Below, piece after piece: positions 1 to 7,761 of a DNA stretch of 64,000 nucleotides. The stretch covers positions 4,278,001 through 4,342,000 of the forward strand of contig OZ241366.1 of assembly GCA_965199905.1 (NCBI GenBank), in the 5' to 3' direction. Positions within the stretch are counted from its first letter, which is position 1. Every line of letters begins with the position of its first letter. The position numbers and the translations under genes are program-made. The notes beneath the pieces are model-generated. The model saw only the letters and a program-made list of their open reading frames with translations, was not told where the DNA came from and made no database searches. This DNA is from Ilyomonas sp965199905. Its GTDB lineage: Bacteria; Bacteroidota; Bacteroidia; Chitinophagales; Chitinophagaceae.

Positions 1-96
1 CAAGACACGCAACTCGACACAGTGACAATGCAGTATAAAGACCAACTGATTGACAAATGTTTTGAAATTATTGACAAGTTCGGTAACGAGGTTTGA
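1..96 (+). CDS. 3' end of a cassette gene, truncated by window edge
   Basis: Frame 1 is open from the first base to a TGA at 94-96 and encodes the last 31 residues of a protein, ending in DKFGNEV. The tail is charged and fits the short soluble proteins of this array. The first palindromic cassette site begins about 40 bp downstream, which is the normal gene-to-site spacing here. No family can be assigned from the tail alone. Confidence 0.5.
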   Translation, partial: QDTQLDTVTMQYKDQLIDKCFEIIDKFGNEV

Positions 97-134
97 CAAT
101 AAAGTTGCTGGCAACGATTATACTGTAACAACGA

Positions 135-272
135 ACGCACAACACAGGTATTGCCAAAATGCAGGCTGACGAACAGGTGCTGTTCATTAGTTTTTCAATT
201 ATTCTTTTGTGCTATATTCAACTGACGTAACTATATTGCCTGCAATTCGGCAATACTTCAACGTTATGCGCA
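135..272 (+). repeat. attC-like palindromic site 1
   Basis: The site begins GCACAAC and ends CGTTATGC. The left arm AGGTATTGCC-AAAA-TGCAGG pairs with the right arm CCTGCA-ATTC-GGCAATACTT, leaving an AAAA/ATTC internal bulge. The core carries GGCTGACG and TTTTTCAAT, which recur in the other sites. The two-box arms with a bulge and the CAAC/GTT ends resemble an integron attC, although 138 bp is long for one. Confidence 0.6.
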
Positions 273-410
273 ACCTGTGACAAACTACGGTTTGTCATTT
301 TCTTTTGTAGCGGTTTAGGGTTGACACGGCTAAGCAGGTGACTGCGATAGCAAGCCGCTTGTGTTTCGGTAGGTTTTGGCAGGCAGGCTTCAGGCGACAC
401 AATCAGGTCT
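273..410. other. Gene-less cassette between sites 1 and 2
   Basis: About 138 bp separate two consecutive palindromic sites and no plausible + strand reading frame is present. It looks like an ORF-less cassette or the remnant of one. Such cassettes are known in integrons and sometimes carry promoters or small RNAs. Nothing specific is visible here. Confidence 0.4.
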
Positions 411-613
411 GCACATAACATGAGGTTTTGTGTCAGCACGGCTGACTTTGCGCGTCAGCTGCTTCACCTCTCTTTTCGGCTTCGGTTCTCAGCCCGACAT
501 TTCTCTGTTGGTCATCCGTGGTGGTTTGTATCTTCGGTTCTTTATTCAGCTTTTGTCCATGCCGACGGACTATCGTCCGTCGTGCCGAACACAAAGCCTG
601 ACCGTTGGGCGTA
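411..613 (+). repeat. attC-like palindromic site 2
   Basis: The site begins GCACATAAC and ends CGTTGGGCG. GGTTTTGTGTCAGCACGG pairs imperfectly with CGTGCCGAACACAAAGCC on the other side, and the interior contains GGCTGAC and TTGTCC-like core words. Short reading frames cross the palindrome on both strands but are products of the repeat rather than genes. Confidence 0.6.
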
Positions 614-668
614 AACTGCGGTGACATCCTAAATTTCGACGAGTAGAGCAGTTTAGTAACTTCGCTTC

Positions 669-1136
669 ATGACACAACGTTTTTATTTTGACACATCAGT
701 TTTCGGTGGACTTTTTGACGCTGAATTTGAAGAAGAAACGACTTTGCTTTTTGAAATGGTTTCGTTAGGACAAATCAAGTGTGTTTATTCCAATTTGACA
801 GAAACTGAACTGACCAATGCACCAGAAAGAGTTAGAACATTTTTTCAAAACTTAAAGGACGATTTGAAAGAAAAAGTTTGGGTGACACCAGAAGCATTGA
901 AACTTGCACAAACATATGTAAATGAAAAAGTTGTAGGAGAAACAAGTTTGGACGACTGCATCCACATAGCAACTGCGACCTTAAACAAGGTGGACATGTT
1001 GGTAAGTTGGAATTTCAAACACATTGTAAATGTTTATAGAATACGTGGCTATAATTCAATAAATTTACGTTTAGGACACGGGACATTAGAAATTCATTCA
1101 CCAAAAGAAATTGTGAACATTGAAAACGAAGAATAA
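669..1136 (+). CDS. PIN-domain ribonuclease toxin (VapC-like)
   Basis: This 155-aa protein has the N-terminal PIN motif FYFDTSVFGGLFD (first catalytic Asp at about residue 8), an internal acidic TETEL segment, and the late motif SLDDCIHIATA that supplies further acidic residues. PIN toxins cleave RNA in a metal-dependent way and act in the cytoplasm. Here the gene is the first of a pair whose second member is a 50-aa protein overlapping the stop by 17 bp, which suggests a toxin-first type II toxin-antitoxin pair. The ATG at 669 follows a TAACTTCG element at about 656, which is close to the Bacteroidota -7 promoter consensus. The RNA target is unknown. Confidence 0.8.
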   Translation: MTQRFYFDTSVFGGLFDAEFEEETTLLFEMVSLGQIKCVYSNLTETELTNAPERVRTFFQNLKDDLKEKVWVTPEALKLAQTYVNEKVVGETSLDDCIHIATATLNKVDMLVSWNFKHIVNVYRIRGYNSINLRLGHGTLEIHSPKEIVNIENEE

Positions 1137-1272
1137 AGTTGTAAAGGAGTTTGACACAGTCAAAACATTCAGGGAAATTAAAAATAAGATTTCTAAAGAC
1201 ATTAAGGATATGACTTTTGAACAGTTGCAGGCTTATCTTGACAGGAATAAATTGAAACCAAAGAACACATAG
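1120..1272 (+). CDS. Small putative antitoxin partner of the PIN toxin
   Basis: A 50-aa frame starts at TTG 1120, inside the end of the PIN gene, and stops at 1270-1272. It reads LKTKNKVVKEFDTVKTFREI at its start and continues with MTFEQLQAYLDRN-type residues. Short lysine-rich proteins with a KEFDxVK.xREI motif are found next to PIN toxins in Bacteroidota. The overlap suggests translational coupling. The TTG start is inferred because no ATG or GTG precedes the conserved part. The protein is helical and charged, as expected of an antitoxin that binds the toxin. It is short enough to be missed by automated calling. Confidence 0.6.
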   Translation: MKTKNKVVKEFDTVKTFREIKNKISKDIKDMTFEQLQAYLDRNKLKPKNT

Positions 1273-1285
1273 AGTGACAAAGCCT

Positions 1286-1485
1286 ACGCCCAACAAATGG
1301 CTTGGCAAAAAACTGGCTGACAATACGCAGCATCAACTTTTGTTTCGCTATTCAGCTTTAGCTATCAGCTTGACAATATAAATTTGGCAACAGAAATAAC
1401 AATGAACTTTTAATTATAAATTTAGCTTTGGTTCAGGCTGACGAGTTTCAAATACCAGTTCTTCGCCAAGCCCGAACGTTAGCTG
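1286..1485 (+). repeat. attC-like palindromic site 3
   Basis: The site starts GCCCAAC and ends CGTTAGCT. The left arm GGCTTGGC-AAAA-AACTGG pairs exactly with CCAGTT-CTTC-GCCAAGCC, giving two boxes separated by an internal bulge. The core has GGCTGACG. It follows the PIN/antitoxin cassette and is the clearest attC-like example in the array. Confidence 0.7.
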
Positions 1486-1527
1486 TAATAATTCGGACAC
1501 TCACTACGACAATAAGAACCATCATTT

Positions 1528-2448
1528 ATGACATTAATAAAAACAGATTTTGGATTTCACTCGACAACTGACGAAGTTATCAGTGGAATAGACTTAACAG
1601 GCAAACGAGCTATAGTAACGGGTGGAGCATCTGGCATTGGAATAGAAACTGTAAAGACTTTGGCAAAGGCAGGTGCAGAAGTAACAATTGCTGCAAGAAA
1701 TGTTGAGGCAGGAAAAAAGGTTGCAGATGAAATTATTGCGACCACAGGAAATAGTAAAGTACACGTTGCTCAACTTGACTTAGATAACCTTAACTCAATA
1801 AACAGTTTTATTGACAATTGGAAAGGTGCATTAGATATATTGATTAACAATGCAGGCGTTATGGCAATACCAGATTTGCAAAAAACATCAGAAGGCATTG
1901 AAATGCAATTTATGACAAACCATCTTGGACACTTTGCATTGTCTGTTGGGTTACACAATGCTTTGAAAAGTGCAGGTTCTGCAAGAATAGTAGTTGTAGC
2001 ATCAAGTGGACATTTATTTTCACCTGTTGTGTATGATGACATAAACTTTTTGTTTAGACCTTATGACCCTTTGGTTTCCTATGGACAAGCAAAGACAGCT
2101 TGCATTTTATTTGCAGTTGGTGCGACTGAACGTTGGTTAAAAGACGGAATTACTGTAAATGCTTTGAACCCAGGAGCCATCTTGACAAATCTTCAAAAAT
2201 ACGTTGGCGGAAAACTTCGTTCTGCACCAGAGCTTCATAAAACAGCACAACAGGGAGCAGCAACTTCAATCCTTTTGGCAACTTCACCATTGCTTAACAA
2301 TATCGGTGGGCACTATTTTGAAAACTGCAACGAAGTTGAAACGGTTACAAAACGACCTGACAATTATGAGGGGGTTGCAATGTATGCACTTAACAAAGAC
2401 AATGCAGACCGCCTATGGAATATATCAATGAAAATGATTAGTAAATGA
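1528..2448 (+). CDS. Short-chain dehydrogenase/reductase
   Basis: This is a 306-aa classical/extended SDR. A Rossmann fold with the TGGASGIG dinucleotide-binding motif sits near residue 31, followed by NNAGV at about residue 108 and a SYGQAK catalytic Tyr-Lys pair at about residue 185 with an upstream Ser. Proteins of this length (retinol dehydrogenase/WWOX-like) oxidise or reduce carbonyl and hydroxyl groups using NAD(P)(H). The substrate cannot be read from the sequence. It is the only metabolic enzyme in the 5' part of the array and forms a single-gene cassette bounded by sites 3 and 4. The ATG at 1528 lies 43 bp after site 3. Confidence 0.85.
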   Translation: MTLIKTDFGFHSTTDEVISGIDLTGKRAIVTGGASGIGIETVKTLAKAGAEVTIAARNVEAGKKVADEIIATTGNSKVHVAQLDLDNLNSINSFIDNWKGALDILINNAGVMAIPDLQKTSEGIEMQFMTNHLGHFALSVGLHNALKSAGSARIVVVASSGHLFSPVVYDDINFLFRPYDPLVSYGQAKTACILFAVGATERWLKDGITVNALNPGAILTNLQKYVGGKLRSAPELHKTAQQGAATSILLATSPLLNNIGGHYFENCNEVETVTKRPDNYEGVAMYALNKDNADRLWNISMKMISK

Positions 2449-2471
2449 CAACTGTAACGACCAATATTACT

Positions 2472-2676
2472 ACCGCTAACATGGGGTTTGGCAAAAGTGG
2501 GGCGGACGGAATAGCAATAAACTTTTTGTAATTCTATGTGGCTTTTGTTCCAGCTTGACGGAATTCTATTTGGCTTTTTGTTGTTATCTTCATCATCAGT
2601 TTTTCAATCAGCAGCGGTTCCGGCGGACGGAATTCTGTTTCCCCACCTTCGCCAAGCCTTTTCCGTTGTGTGCTAT
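2472..2676 (+). repeat. attC-like palindromic site 4
   Basis: CGCTAAC opens the site and CGTTGTGTGC closes it. The arm GGTTTGGC-AAAA-GTGGGG pairs with CCCCAC-CTTC-GCCAAGCC. The interior repeats GGCGGACGGAAT on both sides and carries the shared core words CTTCATCATCAG and TTTTTCAATCAG. At about 205 bp it is one of the longest sites in the array. Confidence 0.65.
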
Positions 2677-2694
2677 TAGTACAGACCTCTAACC

Positions 2695-3228
2695 ATGGCA
2701 ATTTTTACAATTATCATTATTATTTTATTAACTGTACCTACTTATGCAGTTTTGTTTTTGCTGATAAAGGTTGTTCAGTCTTTTAGGACAGAGAAGCACG
2801 TAGTGGACAAAAAGCTAAGGCGGACGTTGTTAGTTGCTTCAGTCGCTATTGCGGCTTTAACGACGTATTTTTTCCTCTTTACATCACCAGCGACAAACTA
2901 CAAGACTGCCTATATTGAGAAAGAGCAAAACCACTATAAAGTAATAGTGAAAGGAAAGCGTCGTTATATGGTGCACGACCCTGTTTCCTTATTTTTTAGA
3001 GAAACCTACGAAGACAGTGCTCAATACATCATACCAAGAAGTGAAGGTGTAATCAAAGGACAAGAGCTACCAACGAAGAAAGGATACTATAAATCAGTAG
3101 GTGACATAATCATCACAGACAATCACTTGAAAATTGATTTGTCCGCAGACAACTACGACGACAAAACGCTTGACCCTGACACATGGAATGGAGACTACAA
3201 ATTAGTATGGCGACATAGTAACGAGTAG
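2695..3228 (+). CDS. Membrane-anchored hypothetical protein
   Basis: This 177-aa protein has two N-terminal hydrophobic segments (residues about 3-27 and 45-65, the second ending FFLFTS). A soluble domain of about 110 residues follows with a basic VKGKRRYMV patch. The tail probably lies outside the cytoplasmic membrane or in the periplasm after two crossings. No family is recognised. The ATG is 19 bp beyond site 4 and the stop is 6 bp before site 5, so the gene fills its cassette almost exactly, as integron cassette genes do. Confidence 0.6.
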   Translation: MAIFTIIIIILLTVPTYAVLFLLIKVVQSFRTEKHVVDKKLRRTLLVASVAIAALTTYFFLFTSPATNYKTAYIEKEQNHYKVIVKGKRRYMVHDPVSLFFRETYEDSAQYIIPRSEGVIKGQELPTKKGYYKSVGDIIITDNHLKIDLSADNYDDKTLDPDTWNGDYKLVWRHSNE

Positions 3229-3233
3229 ATAAA

Positions 3234-3333
3234 CAGCACACAACATTGGCTTTGTGCCAGGCGGCGGACACAACTCGAAAAGCTATCTTTGTTCCTGTGC
3301 CGCCCGGCACAAAGCCTTATTCGTTACCTGCAA
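3234..3333 (+). repeat. attC-like palindromic site 5 (shortest)
   Basis: This 100-bp site starts GCACACAAC and ends CGTTACCTGC. GGCTTTGTGCC pairs with GGCACAAAGCC, and GGCGGC pairs with GCCGCC. It lacks most of the roughly 100-bp core of the long sites, so its length falls within the normal attC range. Confidence 0.65.
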
Positions 3334-3351
3334 GTTTAAATTGACACGCAA

Positions 3352-4005
3352 ATGAAAAATATAGTTTGCATTATATTAAGTTCCATCATTTTGACAAGTT
3401 GTGCCGAAAAACTTACAGAAAGCAAAAGAGTTCAACTTAATCAGCAATTGACAGAATTGGTTAAAATTGACCAAGTTGCTAATTATATTCCCCAAGGGAG
3501 ATATAGGGACTTTTCAAAAGAGCAATGGCTCAAATTTCAAGATAGTGTTATTACTGATGACAAGATTAAGGCTGAAGCGATGTTTAATAAATATGGGTTT
3601 CTCGGGTTTGACAAAGTTGGCAAAGAAGGTTCCAACCATTTTTGGTTATTAGTTCAGCATTGCGACAAATATCCAGAGTTTCAAAAAAAGGTACTAAAAG
3701 CAATGAACAAAGAAGTTTTGAAGGTAAATGCTGATCCTAATAACTATGCATACTTATACGACAGAGTTAAAGTGAACGCAGGAGAAAAACAGATGTTTGG
3801 GACTCAAGTCACTTATGAAACGGAAACAACAGGACGAGCCATTCCTAAAATCGGACTTGTAGATTCAGCAAACGTAGACAAACTAAGAAAAGAATATACT
3901 TTAGAGCCTTTAAAGGATTATTTAAACATGATGACGATTGCACACTATGAGATGAATAAGGAGCATTATCAGAAAATGGGAATATCAAAACCAAATCTAT
4001 ATTGA
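3352..4005 (+). CDS. DUF6624-like lipoprotein
   Basis: The 217-aa protein has a lipoprotein signal peptide with the lipobox LTSC (Cys at about residue 17), so it is probably anchored in the envelope. The body is soluble, with a GFLGFDKVGKEGSNHFWLLVQHCD segment region characteristic of DUF6624 proteins, which are common in Bacteroidota and have no proven function. It forms a single-gene cassette between sites 5 and 6. Its starting ATG lies 18 bp past site 5. The DUF6624 assignment is from memory of the His-rich W/Q motif and is moderately secure. Confidence 0.65.
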   Translation: MKNIVCIILSSIILTSCAEKLTESKRVQLNQQLTELVKIDQVANYIPQGRYRDFSKEQWLKFQDSVITDDKIKAEAMFNKYGFLGFDKVGKEGSNHFWLLVQHCDKYPEFQKKVLKAMNKEVLKVNADPNNYAYLYDRVKVNAGEKQMFGTQVTYETETTGRAIPKIGLVDSANVDKLRKEYTLEPLKDYLNMMTIAHYEMNKEHYQKMGISKPNLY

Positions 4006-4009
4006 CAAA

Positions 4010-4211
4010 CCTGCAGGTAACATTGCATTTGCAATAGCATGGCTGACGGAATGAACTTCGGCTGAAAATCATCTATCATCTTTTGTTCCAGCAGACATTA
4101 CGCTGTTCAACATTAGTTATTATCTTCAACATCAGTTTTTCAATTAAGCATTTGTTCCGGCTGACAGTTCGCTATTGCCATGCCATCGCAAATGCTTCAA
4201 CGTTGGCGGTC
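4010..4211 (+). repeat. attC-like palindromic site 6
   Basis: The arms GCATTTGCAATAGCATGGC and GCCATGCCATCGCAAATGC pair across a core of about 150 bp containing GGCTGACGG, CTTCAACATCAG, TTTTTCAATTAAG and GTTCCGGCTGAC. The site ends CGTTGGCG. Its arms are identical to those of site 8, which suggests duplication or cassette exchange between these two positions. Confidence 0.65.
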
Positions 4212-4292
4212 ATGCTGCAGCGACACTTTAAAACTTCAATTTTTCCAAACACCGCATTTGGCAAACATTACCTAATTAGGTAACTTCGCGTT

Positions 4293-4658
4293 GTGGACGA
4301 TTTCAAAGGACAGGTACGCAACTTAAAGGTTTATGGTGACGACTTCTGGGAGTTTTACAACAAGCAGACCCAGAAAGTCAAAGAGCGTATCATTTGGACA
4401 ATCCGCCTCATTCGAGACATACAACGAGTGCCGGAACAATATCTCAAGCATTTGGAAGGCACAGACGGACTATATGAAATTCGGGTGAGTTCCGGTAACA
4501 ACATTTTTCGCATTTTCTGTTTCTTCGACGAAGGACAATTAGTTATCCTGCTCAATGCCTTTCAAAAGAAGACACAGAAAACGCCGGCAGATGAATTGAA
4601 TAAAGCAAAAAAACTCAAAAAGCAGTATTATGAAGACAAAGAAAAACAATCTCGTTGA
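4293..4658 (+). CDS. higB: HigB-like RelE-superfamily toxin
   Basis: The 121-aa protein shows the RelE/HigB layout: an N-terminal strand, a helix with QKVKERIIWTIRLI, then the core GTDGLYEIRVSSGNNIFRIFCFF and a C-terminal QKKTQKTPADEL motif typical of HigB ribosome-dependent mRNA interferases. It overlaps the downstream HTH antitoxin by 29 bp, giving the toxin-first order of higBA modules. The start is GTG at 4293, shortly after TAACTTCG at about 4280, the same promoter-like word seen before the PIN gene. It would inhibit growth by cutting mRNA unless it is bound by HigA. Confidence 0.85.
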   Translation: MDDFKGQVRNLKVYGDDFWEFYNKQTQKVKERIIWTIRLIRDIQRVPEQYLKHLEGTDGLYEIRVSSGNNIFRIFCFFDEGQLVILLNAFQKKTQKTPADELNKAKKLKKQYYEDKEKQSR

Positions 4659-4935
4659 CTTGGAAGAGTTCATAGACAAAGAGTACGGCAAACGTGGGAC
4701 AAAGAAGCGTGACAAGTTTGAAGAAGGTTATGAAACGTTCAAGCTTGGTGTTATGCTGCAAGAACTTCGTAGAGAACGAAACATGACGCAAGAGCAGCTT
4801 GCCGAAAAATGTGGCACGACAAAAAATTATATTTCACGAATAGAAAATGATGCAAGTGACATTCGTCTTTCGACACTACAGCGCATTGTTAGAGACGGTT
4901 TCGGTGGACACTTAAAATTATTAGTCAACCTCTGA
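4630..4935 (+). CDS. higA: HigA-like XRE antitoxin
   Basis: This 101-aa protein has an N-terminal toxin-binding extension (residues 1-35) and a C-terminal helix-turn-helix of the HTH_3 type (MTQEQLAEKCGTTKNYISRIEN, split here for description). It would neutralise HigB and repress the operon promoter. It overlaps the end of higB, so translation is probably coupled. Its stop lies 13 bp before site 7, so both genes travel in one cassette. Confidence 0.85.
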   Translation: MKTKKNNLVDLEEFIDKEYGKRGTKKRDKFEEGYETFKLGVMLQELRRERNMTQEQLAEKCGTTKNYISRIENDASDIRLSTLQRIVRDGFGGHLKLLVNL

Positions 4936-4947
4936 TGCAGAAGCATA

Positions 4948-5091
4948 AACCGCCAACAACAGGTTTGCTGCCAAAGCGGCTTGACGGAAGCCATTCAACA
5001 ACAGATTTTCTATTTGGCTTTTTCAGCTATATTTGGGGCTGACCTGCACAAAACGCCGCTACGGCAGCAAGCCTCGGAACGTTGTGGGCAA
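4948..5091 (+). repeat. attC-like palindromic site 7
   Basis: It opens CGCCAACAAC and closes CGTTGTGGGC. GGTTTGCTGCC-AAA-GCGGC pairs perfectly with GCCGC-TAC-GGCAGCAAGCC, giving two boxes and a three-base internal bulge. The core is shortened to roughly 90 bp. Confidence 0.7.
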
Positions 5092-5140
5092 TACGCACAA
5101 ACTTCTTTAGACTTACCGAAAGACTGTAAATTGCGGTCTT

Positions 5141-5584
5141 ATGATTGACGACCGTTATGACGTAAGAACTTCACCAGATGTTGAAGCATTTGAATTTGAC
5201 AGTATTGGACCAAGGGGAACTGTTAGGAAAGTGGTTCGCTATACTGAAATCAATATCAAAAGCTTTTATAACCTTGGCTTTGGCGACAAAGACCCATTGA
5301 CCGGCTTCATAAGTGACTTATCGGTTACCAACAACAACGACAGTAAAAAAGTGCTTGCAACAGTAGCAGCAACTTTATACGCCTTTACTGACAGTCATCG
5401 CGGAGCGATCATCATCGCAACAGGCAGCACCGAAGCCAGAACCCGATTGTATAGAATTGGCATTGCCAATAACCTGACAGCAATTGAGGAGGACTTTATT
5501 ATTTTAGGGTTGACAGCAACTAATTGGGAGCCTTTTCGTAAAAACGTAACTTATGGTGCATTCCTTGTTCGCAGAAAATTGTAA
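5141..5584 (+). CDS. DUF6934-like protein
   Basis: The 147-aa soluble protein contains a central ATVAATLYAFTDSH segment followed by IIATGSTEARTRLYRIGI, a pattern found in DUF6934 proteins of Bacteroidota. These are usually followed by a short Lys-rich partner gene, as here (10-bp gap). That arrangement and the cassette setting suggest a toxin-antitoxin-like pair, but no activity is known and no catalytic motif is visible. Confidence 0.6.
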   Translation: MIDDRYDVRTSPDVEAFEFDSIGPRGTVRKVVRYTEINIKSFYNLGFGDKDPLTGFISDLSVTNNNDSKKVLATVAATLYAFTDSHRGAIIIATGSTEARTRLYRIGIANNLTAIEEDFIILGLTATNWEPFRKNVTYGAFLVRRKL

Positions 5585-5594
5585 ATTTGAATGT

Positions 5595-5765
5595 ATGAAG
5601 ACAAAGAAAACAGAGACAAAAAAGCCGAAATTGCCTGAAGGATTTACAGTTGACCCTAAGTTGACGGGCAAGTATGATGACCAGCCACTATTCAAAGACA
5701 AGGTGGACAGAGCAAACCACATACTTAAAACTGTAGGACTTCCCAAATTTGAACAGCCTGACTAA
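5595..5765 (+). CDS. Small partner of the DUF6934-like protein
   Basis: This 56-aa basic protein begins MKTKKTETKKPKLPEGF and ends in a helix HILKTVGLPKFEQPD. The ATG at 5595 is preferred over an upstream start that would overlap the previous gene. Its size, its charge and its placement directly after the DUF6934-like gene fit an antitoxin or small binding partner. The stop is 9 bp before site 8. Confidence 0.55.
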   Translation: MKTKKTETKKPKLPEGFTVDPKLTGKYDDQPLFKDKVDRANHILKTVGLPKFEQPD

Positions 5766-5773
5766 ACCAGCAC

Positions 5774-5976
5774 TGCCCACAACAAGTGCATTTGCAATAG
5801 CATGGCTGACGGAATAAACTTTGGCTGCAAATCATTAATCGGCTTTTGTTCGGTCTGACGTTGCGCTACTCGGCATCAGTTGCTATCTTCAACTTGGATT
5901 TTTCAATCAAGCATTTGTTCCGGCTGACAATTCGTTATTGCCATGCCATCGCAAATGCGGGAACGTTGTGTGCAAC
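5774..5976 (+). repeat. attC-like palindromic site 8
   Basis: It begins GCCCACAAC and ends CGTTGTGTGC. Its arms GCATTTGCAATAGCATGGC and GCCATGCCATCGCAAATGC match site 6 base for base, while the core differs at many positions. It shares the core words CTATCTTCAACTT, TTTTTCAATCAAG and GTTCCGGCTGAC. Confidence 0.65.
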
Positions 5977-6121
5977 TAATTTTGACACCTCTGACAATTT
6001 TAAAGTTGACAAAAATTATTCAATATTTATTGATAAAGTGAAGCTTTAATTTTTTATTAATGACATAAATTATTAGACACATAAAGCCAAATAGTATTTT
6101 TAAATTTCTAAAACGACACTT

Positions 6122-6463
6122 ATGATTTTTTGGAAAGGTTATGGCATTTTAGTTCTTGTTATTGCAGTTGCAATTGGAGCAATTGTAAGTATCATTTTTA
6201 GCAAAGTTGGCTCGACGGAAGACATGGGTGCGGCTGTTGGTGCAATTATCTCAGGAGTTGTTATTTGGTTTGTAGGTAATAAATTCAACTCTTCGGACAA
6301 AAGCAGAACAATGATTTACAAACAAACCGGCAGAGAATTGGTAGTCAAACCTGAGCATACTTTGTTTTTTATAAAAATGCAATACTGGGCTTTTATTGTT
6401 AGTGGTTTTGGTATAATTATGTTGATTGACGTTTTTATACATCACGGTAAATCGTCGTTCTAA
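6122..6463 (+). CDS. Small three-helix membrane protein
   Basis: This 113-aa protein has three hydrophobic segments (residues about 4-27, 38-54 and 86-106) separated by short polar loops containing a GSTEDMGAAVG turn. It is probably an inner-membrane protein of unknown function. It is the last gene before the IS insertions. The palindromic site that should follow it is interrupted, with only its 3' half remaining after 9361. Confidence 0.5.
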   Translation: MIFWKGYGILVLVIAVAIGAIVSIIFSKVGSTEDMGAAVGAIISGVVIWFVGNKFNSSDKSRTMIYKQTGRELVVKPEHTLFFIKMQYWAFIVSGFGIIMLIDVFIHHGKSSF

Positions 6464-6525
6464 AGTTGACAAAACTGTCTCGTCCTGAAATAGGTTGACC
6501 AAAAATTAAACAAACATTGGTTAAC

Positions 6526-6910
6526 ATGGACACACAGAAAAAAGATGCCTCCCGAAGAAAGAATGGCAGAGAAGTGAGCTTCGACTTCAAAATTTTCGTC
6601 ATAGACGAAATCAGCAACGGGCTTATTTCAGCCAATTATGCTTCTAAGAAGTACAATGTTTCGCGCAGCACGATTGCTTACTGGATGAAAAAACTGAGTA
6701 ACTATGCTTCAAAAGCCAAAGGCATGAGTAAGGAACAGGAAATCAAAAAGCTCAAAGAGTGGCTTGAAGAACTGGAGTTTATCAAAGACTTCCAGCAAGA
6801 CATGACCAGTGGAGTTTGAAAAGATTACCGGGGAGGAACTTTCAAAAAAGTATTTACCCGAACACCTGAGTCAACAGATACAGCGCAAGAAGAAAAAGCT
6901 TACAAAATAA
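6526..6910 (+). pseudogene. IS-A orfA, frameshifted
   Basis: The N-terminal part has the helix-turn-helix NYASKKYNVSRSTIAYWMKK and the segment KKLKEWLEELEFIKDFQQDM. The frame then stops at 6817-6819. The expected continuation, FEKITGEELSKKYLPEHLS and a Lys-rich end at 6910, is intact in the +1 frame. One extra base near 6805 explains this. OrfA proteins of this type are DNA-binding partners of the transposase. Programmed frameshifting at this point is unlikely because the usual signal lies at the OrfA/OrfB junction. Confidence 0.65.
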
Positions 6911-6924
6911 AGTGGCTGTATGAA

Positions 6925-7761
6925 GTGTTCGGGATAAGCAAACAAGCATACTATCAGCGTATCGAGGCTGATAAGCATCAGGAGAAAGTGCATCAAATTG
7001 TTTTAGAGGAAGTGGCAAAAATAAGGCAAAAGATACCGCAAACAGGCACGCGCAAACTGCATGAAATGCTTCAATATCCGTTGCACCAGCACCACATCAA
7101 AATGGGCAGAGATGCCCTTTTTGACCTGTTGCGCTACAAAGGATTACTGGTAAGAAAAACCAAACGTTTTCACATTACCACCGATTCAAAACACTTTTAC
7201 TACACCGCTCCAAACCGGATTAAAGAATTGGAAATCAACCATTCAGAACAGGTTTTTGTCAGTGACATCACCTACATCAAGACAGACGAAGGTCACGGCT
7301 ACCTGGCGCTGGTAACAGACGCTTACTCTAAAAAGATAATGGGATGGAGCTTCGATGACAATATGAAAGTATCCATGGTAAAACAAGCGCTCGCGATGGC
7401 TCACAGCAATTGCAAACATCATTATAAAGACATCATTCATCACAGTGACCGGGGCATGCAATACTGCTGCCCCGATTACACGGAATTTGCCAGCGGAAAA
7501 GGCTTTGTCATGAGTACTACCCAGCAGTCTGACCCTTACGAGAATGCTATTGCAGAAAGGATCAATGGCATTTTGAAATATGAGTTTGGACTGCGTAAAA
7601 CAATTGCCAGTGCTGACATTGCACGCAAAATGATAAAGGAAGCAGTACACATTTATAACAACGACCGGCTGCACTGGAGCCTGGACTTAAAGACACCGCA
7701 AACAGTGCACAACGACTACAACAAACAAAAGTACAAGTCGTATAAAAGAGAAGCGGCATGA
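6925..7761 (+). CDS. IS-A transposase OrfB (IS3 family)
   Basis: The 278-aa DDE integrase-core transposase has an N-terminal HTH_21-like region (QTGTRKLHEML) and the catalytic motifs FVSDITY, HHSDRGMQYC and ENAIAERINGILK. The apparent start is GTG 6925. The frame is open upstream through KIKWLYEVFG, where an ATA sits at the position of the usual ATG, so production probably depended on frameshifting from OrfA. With OrfA broken, this copy may be inactive. Confidence 0.85.
   Translation: MFGISKQAYYQRIEADKHQEKVHQIVLEEVAKIRQKIPQTGTRKLHEMLQYPLHQHHIKMGRDALFDLLRYKGLLVRKTKRFHITTDSKHFYYTAPNRIKELEINHSEQVFVSDITYIKTDEGHGYLALVTDAYSKKIMGWSFDDNMKVSMVKQALAMAHSNCKHHYKDIIHHSDRGMQYCCPDYTEFASGKGFVMSTTQQSDPYENAIAERINGILKYEFGLRKTIASADIARKMIKEAVHIYNNDRLHWSLDLKTPQTVHNDYNKQKYKSYKREAA

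Noticed and set aside
218..439. Minus-strand 73-codon frame across site 1 and the empty cassette
   Set aside because: It overlaps the palindrome and has a composition typical of noise. No homology features are visible.
420..627. Several overlapping frames on both strands in site 2
   Set aside because: They are by-products of the inverted repeat, which keeps frames open on both strands.
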